This document shows, piece after piece, positions 58,478 through 64,000 of a stretch of 64,000 bases of DNA. The DNA lies in contig NC_030384.2 of the NCBI RefSeq assembly GCF_001625215.2, positions 44,736,390 through 44,800,389 on the forward strand. Direction: 5' to 3'. Under the pieces are notes generated by a model, which saw only the letters and a program-made list of their open reading frames with translations, had not been told where the DNA came from and ran no database searches. The translations under genes and the position numbers were made by a program. The first letter of the stretch is position 1, and each line of letters begins with the position of its first letter. This DNA comes from Daucus carota subsp. sativus. Its lineage: Eukaryota; Streptophyta; Magnoliopsida; Apiales; Apiaceae.

Positions 58478-59536
58478 GAGCATCTCCAACGCAGGGCATC
58501 TGTTAGCTTTAAAATCTACGTGTCAGCCCATATACTTAAAATGTAAAAAAAACATCACTCCAACGCAGAGACCTTTTAGCAATATTTTTAGATGCCGAGA
58601 AACCAGCACGTTACATTTGTTGAATGAGTGTCTGTCATCTATATAATATCCACATCATTTTCTTTTAAAATTTAACTCAAAAGAAGATTTCACTCTGCTC
58701 CAACCTAGGTGTTTATATAATATTATATATGTGTTATAATATTATAATTCTATTATATATATTTATATAAAATTTTAATTTTATAACTTAATTTTATGTA
58801 TTGTTAAGTGTAAAAATATTTGGAATAAAAAAATAATATAATAAAACTAATATAATAACTTATATAGTTATTTAATGTCAATTGTGAATTCTTAATAAAG
58901 AAAATTAGAAAATGTTTTACATAATATAAGTAATTTTTGTTAATTAGTTTTTTCAATTATTATTATTATAATAGTATCAGTATATATGTTTTTATTATTA
59001 TATTTTTATTTTCACCTGTATTAAATAAAAAAATAATTAACTTTTTATTTTTGATTCTCTCAAACCTTTTTTATCAAAAAATAATTAGCCTAAAATCTTT
59101 CACTTTAACTTTGATTCTTGCCTAAAATCATTTTTACAATATCTAAATTGAAATATTTAAGGTACTATTATTATGATTGCAAGTATAGCTGTACTATTTA
59201 TGTTTTTTATAAATAATATTGTTATGTAATATTATGTGAAAATGTTATTTTATTGTCAATCTAATTTTTAAAAAATTATAATATAATAATATTAAAATGT
59301 TAAATATTATAATTAATCATTATTTATTAAATATATTATTTTGTTTTCAATAATACATAATAAAATCAAATAAATTATTTTATTGTATATTTATAATTAA
59401 CATTTAAAATAATATTTTGAATATAGCTAATGGTTTTAGCTAATACCCGCTGGAGCAAAAATCCTTACAGGCTCAAAAATTTTTTTAGCTGATGATATTT
59501 TAGCTAACAGTTTTATCTTTAGCGTTGGAGATGCTC
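58478..59536. mobile_element. PIF/Harbinger-like element, long MITE
   Basis: 1059 bp with ends GAGCATCTCCAACGC and GCGTTGGAGATGCTC, a 15-bp perfect inverted repeat, flanked by TAA at 58475-58477 and 59537-59539. The interior is extremely AT-rich, with no coding capacity. Termini are shared with elements at 4796-5454 and 17857-18332. Confidence 0.88.
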
Positions 59537-59607
59537 TAAGGGCGCATAATATAACTCGTTAAGTAATATATTATGTGATCAAATATGAGTTCAAGTATTA
59601 AATTTTT

Positions 59608-59746
59608 TTTTTTTTTTGACTAATATGACTTATAGCCTTACAAAGTGAGTATCTGTTCGAAGATATTCTCGGGGTGAGCCAGAGTCGAACCCATAACCTG
59701 GGACGACAGAGAATAAACCCTTAACCACTGGGCTATCCGATCGTGC
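59608..59746 (-). mobile_element. tRNA-derived SINE
   Basis: On the minus strand: box A-like GGATAGCCCAGTGGTTAAGG and box B-like GGTTATGGGTTCGACTC, then a poly-A tail (the T run at 59608-59618). It is bounded by 17-bp direct repeats TCAAGTATTAAATTTTT at 59591-59607 and 59747-59763. The long direct repeats, poly-A tail and promoter boxes identify a SINE, not a tRNA gene, since no acceptor-stem pairing is seen. Confidence 0.88.
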
Positions 59747-59763
59747 TCAAGTATTAAATTTTT

Positions 59764-60570
59764 AAAATTGTATTTGTGGTTGTTTTTGGTTGATGAGTGG
59801 TGAATATGATTACAACAGTTATAAATTGTATTTTTAAAAATATTAATTTTCCTTAAAAAATTTTGAAAAGATTTCGCGAATATTTTTGAAAAAAACCCTT
59901 ACGCCTAAAGAAAAATAGCTAAAGAAAAGTAGTAAAAAGTAAGAATGCTCAGATTACTGTAACTGGACTATGTTTTTTTTAATTAAAAATAAAATTATTA
60001 GTTAATATTATATCACAAAGTTAGATAAATTTTAAATATTTGCTATAGTTTTTTTTTATTACAGTATCTCATATATAATTTGAAAATGTTGAATTTTATA
60101 ACCTTTTTTTTAATCAAAGATTAGTTATAAACATGAGAGCAAGAACGAAATATGTGAGCTGATCCAACAACCTCGAACAATCTGCCGCTCTTATGCAATG
60201 TTAATCTTTGTTAAAACTGTATCATTCTCCCTTAATATATATCTCATGATATTCACCCGCTGAAGATACACAAGGGATGATCAACGAGCCAAGAAAGCGA
60301 GCCCTTATGTTTTCATTGAGGTGACCTTTATATCCCATTTAGTATTTGCCAGTTATTGATCTAAATATTTGTTTTAGAGTTTTTTTATTTGATTGCTTGA
60401 TTAGGTAACTCTGATGATGATTTTGTTTTATAATTTGTTCTATTGCTGTATAATTTCACCTAATGTTGTAGTTTGATTACCGATCATGTCAATTTTACTG
60501 ATCAATTTATATTTAATGATCATATAAATTTTGCTAAGAATGTGAAGAATTTTATGTAGAGATTAACACA
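59764..60570. other. SEC15A upstream region
   Basis: AT-rich promoter region. A GAG|GTGACC donor near 60321 and an acceptor TTATGTAG ending at 60560 could bound a 5'-UTR intron, but this is a guess. Confidence 0.35.
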
Positions 60571-62940
60571 ATGAGTGCAAAACCACCTAAGAGGAGGACC
60601 GTAACAGACGAAGGTGTTGATACAAGTGAAGATTCTGTTCTGGTGACACTGATAAGTAATGGAGAGGATTTGGGACCTATGGTACAACTTTCTTTCGAGA
60701 GCGGAAAGCCTGAAACCCTACTTCACCAGCTTAAGAATGTTGTGAGGAAGAAGGAGATTGAAATTGAGGAAATTTGCAAGCTTCACTATGAGGAATTTAT
60801 TCTTGCTGTTGACGAGCTTCGTGGTGTGCTTGTTGATGCCGAAGAGCTAAAAGGTGAACTGGCTAGTGAGAATTTTAGGTTGCAAGAGGTTGGAAGCAGT
60901 CTGCTTTTTAAACTTGAGCATCTACTTGAATCTTACTCGATCAAAAAGAATATTAGCGGAGCACTTAAAATGTCAAAGACTTGTTTTAAGGTGTTGGATC
61001 TTTGCGCTAAGTGTAACACTCACATTTCTGAAGGTCGGCTTTACCCTGCGCTAAAGGCAATTGATCTGATTGAGAAAAATTATATAGAGCATATCCCTGT
61101 CAAGAAACTCCGGAAGCTAATAGAGCAGAAAGTGCCAGTAATAAAATCTCATATTGAAAAAAAGGTCACTACTCAGGTAAATGAATGGCTAGTTCAAGCA
61201 AGGAGCAATGCGAAGGATATAGGGCAGACGGCAATAGGATATGCTGCTGCTGCCCGTCAGAGGGCTGAAGATGTGGTATCCAGTCAGAGGAAAGCTGAGG
61301 AACAGAGTTGTATGGGTTTGGTAGATATCACATATACATTAGAAATTGAAGATTCTTCAGAAGATTCTCTATTGAAGTTTGATCTAACTCCTTTATATCG
61401 GGCTTATCACATCCACACTTGTCTAGGAATGTCAGAGCAGTTTCGTGAGTACTACTACAAAAATCGATCACTACAGCTGAGTTCAGACTTGCAAATCTCC
61501 ACTGTTCAACCATTCCTTGAATCACACCAGCCTTTTTTGGCAACAATTGCAGGTTACTTTATTGTTGAAGATCGAGTCCTAAGGACGGCTAGTGGATTGC
61601 TATTATCTAACCACGTTGAGACAATGTGGGAAACAGCTATCTCGAAAGTAACTGCTGTGTTGGATCAACAGTTTAGTCGCATGGATATTGCAAGCCATCT
61701 TCTTTTGGTCAAGGATTATGTGACTCTGCTTAGTGCAACCCTCCGACAATATGGTTATGAAGTGAATACGCTTCTTGAGAGCCTTGGCAGGAGTCGTGAC
61801 AAATATCACGGGCTTCTAATATCCGAGTGTGAGCAGCAGATTATAGATTTACTTGACAATGACACATGCGAGCAGATGGTAATGAGGAAGGAGTCAGAGT
61901 ACCAGGCAAATGTCCTCATGTTCAACCTCCAGACTTCCGATATCATGCCAGCTTTTCCATATATTGCTCCATTTTCTTCTATGGTTCCTGAGTGCTGCCG
62001 CATTGTAAAATCATTTATTAAGGATTCAGTCAGTTACCTGTCTTATGGCAGCCAAATGAATTTTTTCGAATATGTGAGGAAGTATGTGGACAAACTATTG
62101 ATTGATGTATTAAATGACGCTATACTTGATAAAATTCAAAATGGTGGTGCGGGAGTGTCTCAAGCAATGCAAATTGCTGCTAACTCAATTGTGCTTGAAA
62201 GAGCTTGTGATTATTTTCTTCAGCATGCAGCCCAACTATGTGGAATTCCAATCCGAGCAGTCCAGAAATCTAGTTTATCAGCCAAAGTTCTTCTCAGAAC
62301 TTCAAGGGATGAAGCATATCTAGCTCTTCTAACTTTGGTAAACAACAAACTGGACGCGTTTATGGCACTTACTGACAATGTGAAATGGACTTCTGATGAC
62401 TTGCCCCAACATGCTAATGAATACATAAACGAGGTTGTTATTTACCTTGACACTCTTCTGTCCACTGCTCAGCAGATTTTACCTCTGGATGCTTTGTATA
62501 AAGTTGGTTGTGGAGCACTTGAGCATATTTCTAACTCTTATATGGAAGCTTTCCTTAGTGATATTATTAAGAGATTCAATGATAATGCAGTAACAAGCAT
62601 CAACTATGATCTGAAGGAGCTAGAAAGTTTTGCAGATGAGAGGTTTATGAGTACAGGGTTGAGTGAGATATACGACGAAGGTAGCTTTCGAAGCTGCTTG
62701 GTTGAGATCAGGCAGTTGATAAGCCTTCTCTTGAGCAGTCAGCCTGAGAACTTCATGAATCCTGTAATACGTCAGAGAAACTACCATACGTTAGATTATA
62801 AAAAGGTGGCAATGATCTGTGAGAAGTTCAAGGATTCCCCTGATAGTCTTTTTGGCAGCCTTGCAAACAGAAACGCGAATCAGAGTTCTAGAAAGAAATC
62901 GTTGGAAGTATTAAAAAAAAGGTTAAAAGATTTCAATTAA
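60571..62940 (+). CDS. SEC15A: Exocyst subunit SEC15A
   Basis: Intronless, 789 residues, matching the family length. SEC15 is the exocyst subunit that binds Rab GTPases and links secretory vesicles to the tethering complex at the plasma membrane. Recognised in order: KPKRR-like start ([12 protein letters not shown]), [154 protein letters not shown] and a Lys-rich C-terminus [12 protein letters not shown]. It agrees with SEC15A rather than SEC15B as I remember them. No break or missing region. The start ATG gives the expected short N-terminus. Confidence 0.97.
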   Translation: MSAKPPKRRTVTDEGVDTSEDSVLVTLISNGEDLGPMVQLSFESGKPETLLHQLKNVVRKKEIEIEEICKLHYEEFILAVDELRGVLVDAEELKGELASENFRLQEVGSSLLFKLEHLLESYSIKKNISGALKMSKTCFKVLDLCAKCNTHISEGRLYPALKAIDLIEKNYIEHIPVKKLRKLIEQKVPVIKSHIEKKVTTQVNEWLVQARSNAKDIGQTAIGYAAAARQRAEDVVSSQRKAEEQSCMGLVDITYTLEIEDSSEDSLLKFDLTPLYRAYHIHTCLGMSEQFREYYYKNRSLQLSSDLQISTVQPFLESHQPFLATIAGYFIVEDRVLRTASGLLLSNHVETMWETAISKVTAVLDQQFSRMDIASHLLLVKDYVTLLSATLRQYGYEVNTLLESLGRSRDKYHGLLISECEQQIIDLLDNDTCEQMVMRKESEYQANVLMFNLQTSDIMPAFPYIAPFSSMVPECCRIVKSFIKDSVSYLSYGSQMNFFEYVRKYVDKLLIDVLNDAILDKIQNGGAGVSQAMQIAANSIVLERACDYFLQHAAQLCGIPIRAVQKSSLSAKVLLRTSRDEAYLALLTLVNNKLDAFMALTDNVKWTSDDLPQHANEYINEVVIYLDTLLSTAQQILPLDALYKVGCGALEHISNSYMEAFLSDIIKRFNDNAVTSINYDLKELESFADERFMSTGLSEIYDEGSFRSCLVEIRQLISLLLSSQPENFMNPVIRQRNYHTLDYKKVAMICEKFKDSPDSLFGSLANRNANQSSRKKSLEVLKKRLKDFN

Positions 62941-64000
62941 TACTCGCGATAATTTTGAATACGAAGTACATGAACTATTCAGTTATCTATTTCCATCTTT
63001 GTAATGAGTATTATTATTATTACTTAAATTGTAGTCTGAGTTTCTAGGTGGCTAAATAGAGCTGAGAGAATATAGTACCCTGCTACATGTATTTTGAAAA
63101 TGCTTTGCATGAACTGCCCCCCACCTGAGTGAAACTATCACTCTGGTATTGCTTTCAGTTTATGTTCTTGATTGTCTGGACAATGTTGTGGTTCTATTTT
63201 GCACGTTTTTTGCTCTCTTTTTTTGCTTGTATAGTTGCGGTGCATGAAAAGAGAGCTGCTTTAGCATCAGCAGTTGCTCTACTGTGTCATTAACCTAACA
63301 TAGAAATTTCAAAGACAAAGAAGAGTCTGTTGGGCTCAATTGCAAGTATTGTTCACTTTCTAGTGTACGTGAGCCAGGTATGGTCTAAACTCTAGAGCTA
63401 TAGTTAGCACATCTGGTCTCTCTGCCTGATTATATATGCTAGGCATTGCTGCATAAATTCCTGGACAAAGTTATAAAGATAAATACTTGTAAAGATATTA
63501 AAATACACCAAAAAAATACTACATATGCTCATATCTTTTATTTCTCATACCTTATCCTAGCAGAGAATACTTCATTGTAAGTTTGTAACCTTAACAGAGT
63601 TGTTCACATGGAGACCATGGTTTCTGTTAATTGAAGCTTCCCGTATACGTTTATTGTCTATACTTGTAGATATAGCGTCAGAAACTCAAAAAGGCTGTCT
63701 TGTAGTCTTGTGATAATTAAGCTGCTCTTGTGAATAAATATCCAGGTTTATCTGCAGGGAGGTCAAATAAATCAACATATGTGTGTTGATTGTTTTGGTT
63801 GTTTTATTCTATGACATGAATTTTCTCCCTAGTCGAGTTTGTGAAATTTTTTGAGACATGTTTCAGGTATCATGAGCCATCAAAATGTACTGTGCTTGTC
63901 TTTGTTGATGGACTTTTTATGTTAATACAATTTCTGGATAGTGTTCTGACAGAAAGGGGGGATATTATGAGTATTGCTGGGGTCATTTTATCGGTTTGTC
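62941..64000. other. SEC15A 3' flank to window edge
   Basis: 3' UTR and intergenic sequence; no coding stretch found. Positions 63813-63946 resemble part of the bZIP17 intron. Confidence 0.4.

Noticed and set aside
59608-59746. tRNA gene
   Set aside because: Promoter boxes are present, but no cloverleaf closes, and a poly-A tail with direct repeats shows it is a SINE.
1-64000. LTR retrotransposons
   Set aside because: I looked for long direct repeats starting TG and ending CA and for gag-pol motifs and saw none.

Overview
This window is nuclear DNA from a flowering plant. The evidence is multi-exon genes with GT/AG introns, an L-type lectin receptor kinase, DC1 and WRC zinc-binding proteins, a plastid fibrillin, a bZIP17-type tethered transcription factor, AT-rich intergenic DNA and plant transposon families with the CTCCCTCCGTCCC terminus. 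A eudicot is likely; I cannot name the species. All exon models come from reading splice sites and matching remembered family sequences.

Layout. 0.8-2.0 kb: 5' part of a plastid fibrillin (FBN7/PAP type, minus, running off the left edge). 3.5-4.1 kb: small basic protein of unknown function (plus), divergent from it. 5.7-10.4 kb: seven-exon mitochondrial-type protein with a C-terminal J domain; intron 3 holds a broken ribosomal-L1-domain gene copy. 11.7-17.1 kb: eight-exon P1B-type Zn/Cd ATPase (HMA2/HMA4 type, minus) with a Cys-rich tail built from four 68-residue repeats. 17.9-28.1 kb: a transposon block dominated by a 7.6-kb mariner-like element carrying a Mutator-like MITE and a Helitron, the Helitron itself holding a LINE tail and a Stowaway MITE. 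28.2-32.8 kb: ten-exon MTP5 cation diffusion facilitator (plus). 35.1-37.1 kb: intronless lectin receptor kinase. 37.8-45.9 kb: one intact DC1 gene plus broken duplicates, surrounding a four-exon WRC-domain gene (minus). 46.3-48.4 kb: PNO1 (minus) with a 5'-UTR intron and a promoter typical of ribosome-biogenesis genes. 48.9-53.9 kb: MITE-rich spacer. 54.0-57.7 kb: bZIP17-type membrane-tethered transcription factor. 58-60 kb: carboxylesterase relic, a PIF/Harbinger-like element and a SINE. 60.6-62.9 kb: intronless SEC15A exocyst subunit.

The genes do not form one pathway. Two are zinc-handling transporters (HMA at 11.7-17.1 kb and MTP5 at 28.2-32.8 kb) separated only by the transposon block. 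The strongest unusual signals are the dated nest of elements at 18.4-26.0 kb, a 190-bp palindrome with an 80-bp AT core inside a Mutator-like MITE, a transposase whose N-terminus carries two EAR-like DLNxxP motifs and whose third catalytic aspartate has been deleted, and the 68-residue Cys-pair repeats of the HMA tail. I found no tRNA, rRNA or CRISPR array and no LTR retrotransposon.
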